Assembly (NCBI RefSeq): GCF_019457905.1
Contig: NZ_JAHZSV010000008.1
Coordinates: 1-64,000, forward strand
Reading direction: 5' to 3'
DNA from: Flagellimonas abyssi
Lineage (GTDB): Bacteria > Bacteroidota > Bacteroidia > Flavobacteriales > Flavobacteriaceae
Length of the DNA: 64,000 nt
Part shown: piece after piece, positions 8,357 to 15,174 of the stretch
Numbering within the stretch: the first letter of the stretch is position 1
Layout of the letters: each line of letters starts with the position of its first letter
The notes under the pieces: model-generated
Database searches by the model: none
Told to the model about the DNA's origin: nothing
Seen by the model: only the letters and a program-made list of their open reading frames with translations
Translations under genes and position numbers: made by a program

Positions 8357-9343
8357 TTACAACACCATTAAATTACATCCTCTGATATCCGAATCATCAA
8401 AACGGCCCAAAACTTCAAAAGTTCCGTTTGGGTGTGTTTTCCCCAAATCTTGGGTAGCGATAAAGGAGCAGGAATATAGGTTCGCCAGATCAATCACATT
8501 GACGCCGCCTGTTTTTCCATTGGGTTGGATTGAAAGTGGGTCTTCGGTGTCGCGCGTAACGATTTTCATCCAAGGAGGTGTCTCAAAAATTCCGTTGCCT
8601 TTGGAATAACCTTGGGACAACAGTTCCGTCATACCGTATTCTGAGTGGATATGTTCAACACCCAATCCCTTTTCTAGGATTTGATGGAGTTCCTCCCGAA
8701 TCAATTCTTTGCGTCTACCCTTCATGCCACCGGTTTCCATCACAATGGTGTTTGTTAAGGTTGAAGGAAATTGTTCAACCAGATCTAAGAGCGCAAAAGA
8801 AACCCCGATGAGCAATGTTTTGGTACCTTTACTTTCCAATACTTTTAATTTCTGATGAAGTTCTTCGAGATTATGAAGATAAAACCCACTGTGAGGATGT
8901 CCGGATTTTGCAATCAGGCTATTTACCATATAAATCAATGAAGAGCCTTCTCTTTCCAAATAGGAGGGTAAAAGAGCTAGAATGCAGAAATCTTTGGATT
9001 TTCCGTAGAAAAGTTCAAACGCTCTTAAAAAACTTTCTTCGTAAAGACCGATATCAGGAACAAAATGCTTGCTAGTAGTGCTTTGCGTGGTTCCGCTGCT
9101 GGTAAAGATGGTCTGTGACTCTTTTTGAGTTGAAATAACCCTATGTGTCTTAAAGAAGGAAATAGGCAGGAATGGTATTTCCAATGAGCTTGAAACATTT
9201 TTGGGAGACTTTCTTAAATAGATGCAAAAGTCCCTGTACACCTCATTGTTTTCGTATTGAAACTTGAAAATATCCAATGCGACTTCTTCAAAATCGTCCG
9301 CATTGTTGATATTGAAAATCCGATGGGTATCAAACTGTTTCAT
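8357..9343 (-). CDS. LuxE-type acyl-protein synthetase / acyltransferase
   Basis: A 328-residue protein of the LuxE domain family in the adenylate-forming enzyme superfamily. The phosphate-binding loop reads FTSSGTTQSTTSKH (about residues 80-93), followed by the ETGGMKGRRKE region (about 205-215) and HSEYGMTELLSQ (about 234-245), the equivalent of the motif that contacts adenylate. LuxE itself activates a fatty acid as acyl-AMP and passes it to a protein thiol. Flavobacterial homologues are near-universal singletons with no luciferase genes, and none are seen here, so bioluminescence is not implied. The natural acyl substrate is unknown. Confidence 0.8.
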   Translation of the reverse strand: MKQFDTHRIFNINNADDFEEVALDIFKFQYENNEVYRDFCIYLRKSPKNVSSSLEIPFLPISFFKTHRVISTQKESQTIFTSSGTTQSTTSKHFVPDIGLYEESFLRAFELFYGKSKDFCILALLPSYLEREGSSLIYMVNSLIAKSGHPHSGFYLHNLEELHQKLKVLESKGTKTLLIGVSFALLDLVEQFPSTLTNTIVMETGGMKGRRKELIREELHQILEKGLGVEHIHSEYGMTELLSQGYSKGNGIFETPPWMKIVTRDTEDPLSIQPNGKTGGVNVIDLANLYSCSFIATQDLGKTHPNGTFEVLGRFDDSDIRGCNLMVL

Positions 9344-9371
9344 TGTGGATCAAAAGTACCCAAAAATAAAA

Positions 9372-9393
9372 AAGCCCTTCGGGAAAAGGGCTT
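9372..9393 (-). terminator. Terminator of the T9SS-domain gene
   Basis: The 8-bp perfect stem AAGCCCTT / AAGGGCTT with a 6-base loop is flanked on its low-coordinate side by an A-rich stretch, which reads as a T run on the minus strand. It lies just past the stop of the small T9SS-sorted protein gene. Confidence 0.8.
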
Positions 9394-9416
9394 AAAATGT
9401 GATATGCTGTTTGATT

Positions 9417-9740
9417 TTATTTGACGACCAGTTTTCGGGTCATTGTTTTTTTCTGTTCCGTAACCTGAAGTACATAAACGCCAGGTACTAGTCGGGAAAT
9501 GTCCAAAGTATTGGTGCTGATTCTTTCTGTTAGCACTACTTCACCAAAAACGTCATAAATCCTTATTTCTTTGGTGCCGTTGGTTTCTGTAGAGATGTAT
9601 ACCTCATTGCCATAAGCTGGATTCGGGTACATTTTAAAACCCTTGAGCTCCTGTACGGGCTCGTTGTTGACTGTAACTAGGTCTTGACCGAATGAGAGTA
9701 GTGGTAAAGCCATAAGTAAAACAAAGTAGATTTTCTTCAT
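9417..9740 (-). CDS. Tiny T9SS sorting-domain protein, copy 1
   Basis: A 107-residue protein made only of a signal peptide (MKKIYFVLLMALPLLSFGQ), about 15 linker residues and a complete type A sorting domain of the type IX secretion system. The sorting domain shows FKMYPNPA, EIRIYDVFGE, LDISRLVPGVYVLQV and the terminal basic TRKLVVK. In normal cargo this domain sits at the end of a large secreted protein and is cleaved by PorU. Here there is no cargo. The start is the internal ATG that begins the signal peptide, 9 codons inside the longest frame. It is a paralogue of the next gene upstream. Whether it is exported or has a role of its own is unknown. Confidence 0.8.
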   Translation of the reverse strand: MKKIYFVLLMALPLLSFGQDLVTVNNEPVQELKGFKMYPNPAYGNEVYISTETNGTKEIRIYDVFGEVVLTERISTNTLDISRLVPGVYVLQVTEQKKTMTRKLVVK

Positions 9741-9887
9741 GCAAGCTGATTTGGGGTATATGTGCATGATAAAAGTAGGTAAACAGTATATTGTTGACTA
9801 TTTTATGTTGTGAAAGCACTAAAATGGGTTGTAAAGCGTTGAAAGCTGTGGTATATGATTGGCAGAAAAGCCGTGGAAATCGGTGAA

Positions 9888-10199
9888 CTACTTCACAATG
9901 AGCTTTCTAGTAGCTACTTTGTTTTGTTCAAAAACCCTTAAAATATAAACTCCTTTGCTTAGGTTTGATAAGTTGAGTTCTTTGCCTAAGATGGTGGTCT
10001 CGAGTACCTGCGTGCCCAATACATCAAAAACCAGAATTTTCTTGGGAGCGTTTTCTTTGGTTTCTATATAAACCTTGCCTTGGGTAACAGGGTTGGGATA
10101 CAGCTTAAACCCGTCAATATCCGCACTTGAACTGGCGCTTTGCTGAGAAAACCCAAGTGAACAGATAAAAAAGAAAAAGACGAAGTAAAAGTGCTTCAT
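9888..10199 (-). CDS. Tiny T9SS sorting-domain protein, copy 2
   Basis: A 103-residue protein with a hydrophobic signal peptide ending GFSQQ, a Ser-rich linker and a type A T9SS sorting domain: FKLYPNPV, KILVFDVLGTQVLE, LNLSNLSKGVYILRV, and the final TRKLIVK. It aligns along its full length with the neighbouring copy, 147 bases downstream on the same strand, so the two arose by duplication. There is no cargo domain. A possible -7 element lies 28 bases upstream of its ATG. Confidence 0.8.
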   Translation of the reverse strand: MKHFYFVFFFFICSLGFSQQSASSSADIDGFKLYPNPVTQGKVYIETKENAPKKILVFDVLGTQVLETTILGKELNLSNLSKGVYILRVFEQNKVATRKLIVK

Positions 10200-10226
10200 A
10201 CGTTAATGGTTGCAAACGGTATGCCA

Positions 10227-10234
10227 CAAATATA
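10227..10234 (-). promoter_or_regulatory. Possible -7 element for T9SS-domain copy 2
   Basis: CAAATATA on the plus strand is TATATTTG on the minus strand, an exact TAnnTTTG match 28 bases before the ATG. A clear -33 TTG is not evident. Confidence 0.4.
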
Positions 10235-10326
10235 TAAAAATAGTGATGTGATTATTGAACTATTTGACGATTAGGGGGTTACTTTTCGATGAAATGCAAC
10301 CAATTACAAGAAACCATAAAATAAAA

Positions 10327-10350
10327 ATGGCGGATATGCTTACCCGCCAT
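10327..10350 (-). terminator. Terminator of the unknown lipoprotein gene
   Basis: A 7-bp stem ATGGCGG / CCGCCAT, extended by A-T pairs, has a 10-base loop. On the minus strand it is followed by a T-rich run. It sits 23 bases past the stop of the 173-residue lipoprotein gene. The plus-strand side also has a short T run, so it may work both ways. Confidence 0.75.
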
Positions 10351-10373
10351 TTTAATATTCAAACGCTCGGTTT

Positions 10374-10895
10374 TTATTGTTTTAAATCTAAATAGTCTAT
10401 CATTTGGTTATAATCCCTTACATCTAGCTCATTACGTGTTAATCCAGATATTTTGGATGGCCTTACCGCAATGATATTGAGTTCCTTGAATTTCAAATTA
10501 TTTCCGTAGGGCATAGAGCTATCAAATTTTTCAGCATGGAGAACAAGGGTCAAACCATTGCTTCTGGAATAATAAGTCTTTAGATTTTTTTCAATCTGCA
10601 CATTTGGAACAGGAAGCCAAGTTTTAGATTCCGCTTCAGCGGATTTATAGAACGGGAATAGTAATAATGGCTCAGTATTGGATAAACCATAGTCATTTTC
10701 TGGAATAACCAAGTCCAAGCTTAAACTATCTCTAAGGGTATTTTTGCCAAGAGCGATTAGGGCTGCATCAGCCTTTACAAGGCTTTGTTGTGTTTCTGGG
10801 TTCCCATCAAAGGAACTGTCATCGTTTGAGCATGATATAAACAATATGATTAAGCTTATTGAGAATATATTTGATATGAAGGATTTTGTTTTCAT
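10374..10895 (-). CDS. Unrecognised lipoprotein, 173 aa
   Basis: I do not recognise this family. The signal peptide ends in ILFISC, with the lipidated Cys at residue 22, and is followed by SNDD, acidic residues near the lipid that fit the lipoprotein export signal described for Bacteroidota surface lipoproteins. The mature part of about 150 residues is a mix of predicted strands and loops without Cys or an evident catalytic motif. It lies downstream of the secreted TSP3 protein, separated by 48 bases on the same strand, and has its own terminator, so the two may share a transcript. Surface exposure is inference. Confidence 0.65.
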   Translation of the reverse strand: MKTKSFISNIFSISLIILFISCSNDDSSFDGNPETQQSLVKADAALIALGKNTLRDSLSLDLVIPENDYGLSNTEPLLLFPFYKSAEAESKTWLPVPNVQIEKNLKTYYSRSNGLTLVLHAEKFDSSMPYGNNLKFKELNIIAVRPSKISGLTRNELDVRDYNQMIDYLDLKQ

Positions 10896-10943
10896 GTTAT
10901 GGATTTTGTTTTCTTATGACAGAGTTATATTTGTTGAGTCTTT

Positions 10944-12047
10944 TTAGTTGATTGCAAAACGTAGAGCGAATACATTATTATTTTCATTGGATTCATCATT
11001 GTCATCATCATCGTCAACTCGAATCAGCAACCAAAAATTACCACCGACACTATTAAAATCGTATGTAAAAAGTGTAACAGAGGAATAATCTCCACTGTTT
11101 GTACTGAGTGATCCAATGTTGGATGTTTTTATTCGCGTATCTGAATTACTTTCAAAAGTGCTGTTTGCTGAAATATAATACCCAACTGTAGTGGAAGTAG
11201 AAGTGGCATTGCCAAGATTTTGGACGAGTACATCAATATTTGCAATTCCACTGGGATTATTTAAGTAGTGTCTATCTGTTCCAATTTGGCTGAAATAATT
11301 ATCACAGCCAAAGCAATCGCTATTGATTACGGATCCGTTTAAATTGATGGAGAGATCAGGTTCTCCCGGACAACCATTATTGGATGCTGGACCGGATTCG
11401 TTGGGGCAGTTATCTTGGTCATCAGGTATGCCATCATTATCACTATCAATAACACAATTGATATTAATAGGATTTCCTATTGATTGTCCATCTAGACTAA
11501 AATCTGCATCACCTTTTCCATTATATCTGTTTAAAATTCTGCAATATCTGGTTCCTAGACTGCCACCAAGATTTATTTGATAAACTTCATCATGATCTAA
11601 TAATCTATCAATTAAAATATTGACCTTATATCTACCATCATGGGCAGTTGAATTACCACAATATCTATCCTTTGCTTTTTGTAGGGTAGTGAACGTTTCA
11701 AACCTATGATATCTATTAAAAACATAGCTGCATACGTCCTTAGAAGACCCAATTCCTGAGCCATTCAAGTAAAAATCTGCATCCCCGGTTCCGGAGTATC
11801 TATTAAGAACTTTTGCATACCGGACCCCCAGATTAAAGTTGCTGCCAAAATCAATTACATAATATTCCCCATTGTTCAACAAATAATCAATGTCTAAGTT
11901 CACTTTAACAACAAAGGCATCAGAAGTATTCCCAACACATGCTTTTTCTGCTGTAGCATAGGTTTCGAACCTATGATAATTATAAGTCTGAGCGGAGGAA
12001 ACGTAAAAAGAAAAGATTAAGCATAAACATAAAGTAATTTTTCTCAT
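10944..12047 (-). CDS. Secreted protein: duplicated unknown domain, TSP3 repeat, CARDB-like domain
   Basis: A 367-residue exported protein with signal peptide ending VSSAQ. Residues 24-100 and 113-191 are two copies of one unit: each begins YHRFET, continues with a KVN-x-x-ID-x-LL strand and ends in LNRY-x-G-x-GDADF-x-L-x-G. I know no name for this unit. It is followed by a calcium-binding thrombospondin type 3 repeat (DSDNDGIPDDQDNCPNE, residues 201-217) and a CARDB-like adhesion domain (about 240-365) with an acidic DDDDDNDES loop. I see no T9SS sorting domain at the C-terminus. The likely role is an extracellular or surface protein that binds calcium. A 12-base-paired terminator separates it from the beta-helix gene upstream. 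Confidence 0.7.
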   Translation of the reverse strand: MRKITLCLCLIFSFYVSSAQTYNYHRFETYATAEKACVGNTSDAFVVKVNLDIDYLLNNGEYYVIDFGSNFNLGVRYAKVLNRYSGTGDADFYLNGSGIGSSKDVCSYVFNRYHRFETFTTLQKAKDRYCGNSTAHDGRYKVNILIDRLLDHDEVYQINLGGSLGTRYCRILNRYNGKGDADFSLDGQSIGNPININCVIDSDNDGIPDDQDNCPNESGPASNNGCPGEPDLSINLNGSVINSDCFGCDNYFSQIGTDRHYLNNPSGIANIDVLVQNLGNATSTSTTVGYYISANSTFESNSDTRIKTSNIGSLSTNSGDYSSVTLFTYDFNSVGGNFWLLIRVDDDDDNDESNENNNVFALRFAIN

Positions 12048-12129
12048 GGTATTAGTGTTTTATTTTGAACTAAAAATATAAGAAAAAGACTACCCTATGA
12101 TTAAGTAATTATTAATGAATAGTAAACAA

Positions 12130-12157
12130 AAAAGCCCCCGCAATTGCGGGGGCTTTT
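12130..12157 (-). terminator. Strong terminator after the beta-helix lipoprotein gene
   Basis: A perfect 12-bp stem, AAAAGCCCCCGC / GCGGGGGCTTTT, closes on an AATT loop. The minus strand continues with a T run. It ends the transcript of the TonB receptor and beta-helix lipoprotein and shields the TSP3 gene downstream. Confidence 0.9.
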
Positions 12158-12183
12158 AAAATTATAAGTATATATAATCTTGA

Positions 12184-14931
12184 TTAGTTGGCCCAATCAA
12201 AGATTGTTACATCTACAGTTGCAGTTGCATCATAAACTTCTGCAGGATCAGCATCTGCACCTTCAATTTGTACATTGGCCAATGGACCAGCATCGCTCAT
12301 CAATACAGAAGTATCATACCCTGTTAAGGAAAGTCCTGTAATGGTTGCTCCAGATTCTTTTTTGAACTGAAGAGCTGTACCACCAACCGTGGAAACAGCG
12401 GTCAAGTTAACCAAACTTGGGTTTTCGTTAGCGCCATCGGCCTCAACAACAGTGGAGAAGCCAGAAGTGTGCAATACGTAAGCATTGGTCAACGTACCGT
12501 TCCATCCTTCTGTCCAGTCAATGGCATCATCCTCATTGTTTTCCAAATAGAAGTTGGAAGCAGAAACGGTTCCACCAAAGAACTCAACACCGTCGTCTGT
12601 TCCATTTTTGATGGCAACATTATCGATTGTGGTTCCAGAACCTACTGCATAAAGTGTAAGGCCGTTATACTGAGATTCGGTGCTAATCTGTGCACCGGCA
12701 TAGTTAATGATCAAGTATTCGATGCTACCTGAATTGTCATCATCTTCAGTACCACCATAAAGAATACCTCCAACTTCAGCTTCGGCATCCACACCTTCGG
12801 TAGTAGTAGCTTTACCGGCAATTACCAAACCACCCCAGTCACCAGGAGTTGTGTTGGATGAGGTCATAACAACAGGATTAGCAGCAGTACCCTGTACATT
12901 GATTGTACCTCCTTTTTGAACCACGATGAATGTTTTGGTTTCGTCACCATTTTCAACATCGGCAATAATAGTTGTTCCAGCAGGGATGTTCAAAGTAGCT
13001 CCATCTTCGACACTGAAAGATTGGTTCAAGTAGTAAGTTACATCGGCATCCAATGTAAGTGTAGAGTTAAGAGAACCTGTCAACGTAGCAGATTGTGCTT
13101 CAGCATTTCCTGTAGCCCAAGTAAATGTATTGATGTCAACAGAGGCAACGGCAGCATAAGTTTCTGCTGGGTTGGCATCGGCGCCTTCAATTTGAACATT
13201 GGCCAATGGACCAGCGTCGCTCATCAATACTGATGTATCATATCCATCTAGAGAAAGTCCTGTAATGGTTGCTCCGGATTCTTTTTTGAACTGAAGAGCT
13301 GTACCACCAACTGTGGAAACAGCGGTCAAGTTAACCAAGCTTGGGTTGCCATTGGCACCATCTGCTTCAACAACAGTAGAGAAACCAGCTGTGTGCAATA
13401 CGTAAGCATTGGTTAATGTACCGTTCCATCCTTCTGTCCAGTCGATAGCGTCATCTTCGTTGTTTTCCAAGTAGAAGTTGGAAGCGGAAACAGTTCCTCC
13501 GAAGAACTCAACACCATCATCGGTACCGTTCAAGATAGCTACGTTATCGATTGTAGTAGCAGAACCTACAGCGTAAAGGGTAAGACCGTTATACTGAGAT
13601 TCAGTGCTGATTTGAGCACCAGCGTAGTTAATGATCAAGTATTCAATGCTACCAGAGTTGTCCGCATCGTTTGTTCCACCGTAGATGATACCACCTACTT
13701 CGGCTTCGGCATCCACACCTTCGGTAGTGGTTGCATCACCAGCAATTACCAATCCACCCCAGTCACCTGGCTCTTCGTTGGAAGAAGTCATAACAACAGG
13801 GTCGGTAGCGGTACCTTGAATATCGATCATACCACCTTTTTGTACTACGATGTATGTTTTGGTTTCAGTACCTTGCTCAACATCGGCAACGATTCTTGTT
13901 CCAGCAGGGATGGTCAAAGTAGCACCGGATTCCACGCTAAAGCTTCCTTCCAAAAAGTAGTCTACAGCTGGATCTAAAGTTAAATCGGAAGTTAGGGAAC
14001 CTGTCAATTTGCTTTCTTCTATCACAAGTGCAGAATTTACCCATCCAAACATTTCTACGTCAACTGTGGCATCACCAACGTAAGATAGGTTGGGATTGGC
14101 ATCTGCTCCTTCAATTTGAACGTTAGCCAATGGACCAGCGTCGCTCATCAATACAGATGTATCGTATCCGTTCAAAGAAAGTCCTGTAATGGTTGCTCCA
14201 GATTCTTTTTTAAACTGGAGGGCTGTACCTCCAACGGAAGAAACAGCGGTCAAATTAACCAAACTTGGGTTTTTGTTCTCTCCATCTGCTTCAACAACAG
14301 TAGAGAATCCAGAAGTGTGAACTACATAAGCGTTTGTCAATGTACCGTTCCATCCTTCAGTCCAATCAATAGCGTCGTCTTCGTTGTTTTCCAAATAGAA
14401 GTTGGAAGCGGAAACAGTTCCGCCGAAAAACTCAACACCATCATCAGTACCGTTAAGTACGGCAACATTGCTTATTGTGGTACCTGAACCAACTGCGTAA
14501 AGAGTAAGACCATTGTACTGAGATTCTGTACTGATCTGTGCGCCGGCATAGTTGATGATCAAGTAATCGATACTACCAGAATTGTCGGCATCGTCAGTAC
14601 CTCCATAGATGATACCGCCTACTTCAGCTTCGGCATCCACGCCTTCGGTAGTGGTTGCGTTACCAGCAAGAATTAAACCACCCCAATCACCTGGCTCTTC
14701 GTTTGCAGAAGTAAGGATAACAGGGTTGGCCTCGGTACCTTGAACATCAATCATACCTCCTTTTTGTACAACGATGTAAGTTTTGGTTTCGGTACCATCT
14801 TCAACCTCGGCTGTAATTGTTGTTCCAGCAGGGATGGTCAAAGTAGCTCCGGACTCCACGCTAAAAGAACCTTGTAGAACATAGGTCTCAGCTGGGTCTA
14901 GGGTCATATCCTCGGATATTGAACCTGTAAG
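12184..14931 (-). repeat. Three tandem in-frame repeats of about 925 bp
   Basis: The three beta-helix units are similar at the DNA level as well as in protein. Landmark blocks coding for LTGS, GGIIYGG or GGILYGG, ENNEDDAIDW and GATITGL recur at a spacing of about 924-926 bases. Differences are mostly at third codon positions. This indicates internal triplication with later divergence or gene conversion, and the region may be unstable by recombination or hard to assemble. Confidence 0.85.
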
Positions 14932-15126
14932 CGTTGTAGCTGGATTTTCACATGGCTCGCAAGAACCACCACAGTCTACTCCTGTTTCATCCCCGTTTTG
15001 GATATTGTCATCACAGGTAGGCGTGGTTGGATTATCCCCGCCATTATCATCACCACTACAACTGGTAAAAACCAGTGCCATTGTGGCTAGCGATAACATT
15101 GAAAGTTTCAAAATTTTCGTTTTCAT
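12184..15126 (-). CDS. Giant lipoprotein with three tandem beta-helix units
   Basis: A 980-residue lipoprotein. The signal peptide ends in VFTSC with the lipidated Cys at residue 23, followed by SGDDNGGDN, an acidic surface-export-like stretch. Residues 38-59 are a Cys-rich NGDETGVDCGGSCEPC linker. Three copies of a unit of about 308 residues then start near residues 66, 374 and 683, each beginning LTGS. Each unit has IPAGT, QKGG, GDWGGL, TEVGGI-like, ENNEDDAIDW and LQFKKESGATITGL stretches typical of right-handed parallel beta-helices. Related single-unit proteins are often misnamed multidrug transporters in databases. It lies 48 bases downstream of a TonB receptor and probably acts as its surface partner. 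The ligand is unknown. Confidence 0.8.
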   Translation of the reverse strand: MKTKILKLSMLSLATMALVFTSCSGDDNGGDNPTTPTCDDNIQNGDETGVDCGGSCEPCENPATTLTGSISEDMTLDPAETYVLQGSFSVESGATLTIPAGTTITAEVEDGTETKTYIVVQKGGMIDVQGTEANPVILTSANEEPGDWGGLILAGNATTTEGVDAEAEVGGIIYGGTDDADNSGSIDYLIINYAGAQISTESQYNGLTLYAVGSGTTISNVAVLNGTDDGVEFFGGTVSASNFYLENNEDDAIDWTEGWNGTLTNAYVVHTSGFSTVVEADGENKNPSLVNLTAVSSVGGTALQFKKESGATITGLSLNGYDTSVLMSDAGPLANVQIEGADANPNLSYVGDATVDVEMFGWVNSALVIEESKLTGSLTSDLTLDPAVDYFLEGSFSVESGATLTIPAGTRIVADVEQGTETKTYIVVQKGGMIDIQGTATDPVVMTSSNEEPGDWGGLVIAGDATTTEGVDAEAEVGGIIYGGTNDADNSGSIEYLIINYAGAQISTESQYNGLTLYAVGSATTIDNVAILNGTDDGVEFFGGTVSASNFYLENNEDDAIDWTEGWNGTLTNAYVLHTAGFSTVVEADGANGNPSLVNLTAVSTVGGTALQFKKESGATITGLSLDGYDTSVLMSDAGPLANVQIEGADANPAETYAAVASVDINTFTWATGNAEAQSATLTGSLNSTLTLDADVTYYLNQSFSVEDGATLNIPAGTTIIADVENGDETKTFIVVQKGGTINVQGTAANPVVMTSSNTTPGDWGGLVIAGKATTTEGVDAEAEVGGILYGGTEDDDNSGSIEYLIINYAGAQISTESQYNGLTLYAVGSGTTIDNVAIKNGTDDGVEFFGGTVSASNFYLENNEDDAIDWTEGWNGTLTNAYVLHTSGFSTVVEADGANENPSLVNLTAVSTVGGTALQFKKESGATITGLSLTGYDTSVLMSDAGPLANVQIEGADADPAEVYDATATVDVTIFDWAN

Positions 15127-15174
15127 AAAAGAAATGGATTTAGATTAATTATTAGACTATTGTATTGATTAGCG

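Noticed and set aside
8357..9343. LuxE-like gene as a sign of bioluminescence
   Set aside because: No luxA, luxB, luxC or luxD gene is present, and LuxE-type singletons are widespread in Bacteroidota.
12184..14931. Repeated DNA that could be taken for a CRISPR array or insertion elements
   Set aside because: The period is about 925 bases, all copies are in frame in one lipoprotein gene, and there are no spacers, transposase or terminal inverted repeats.
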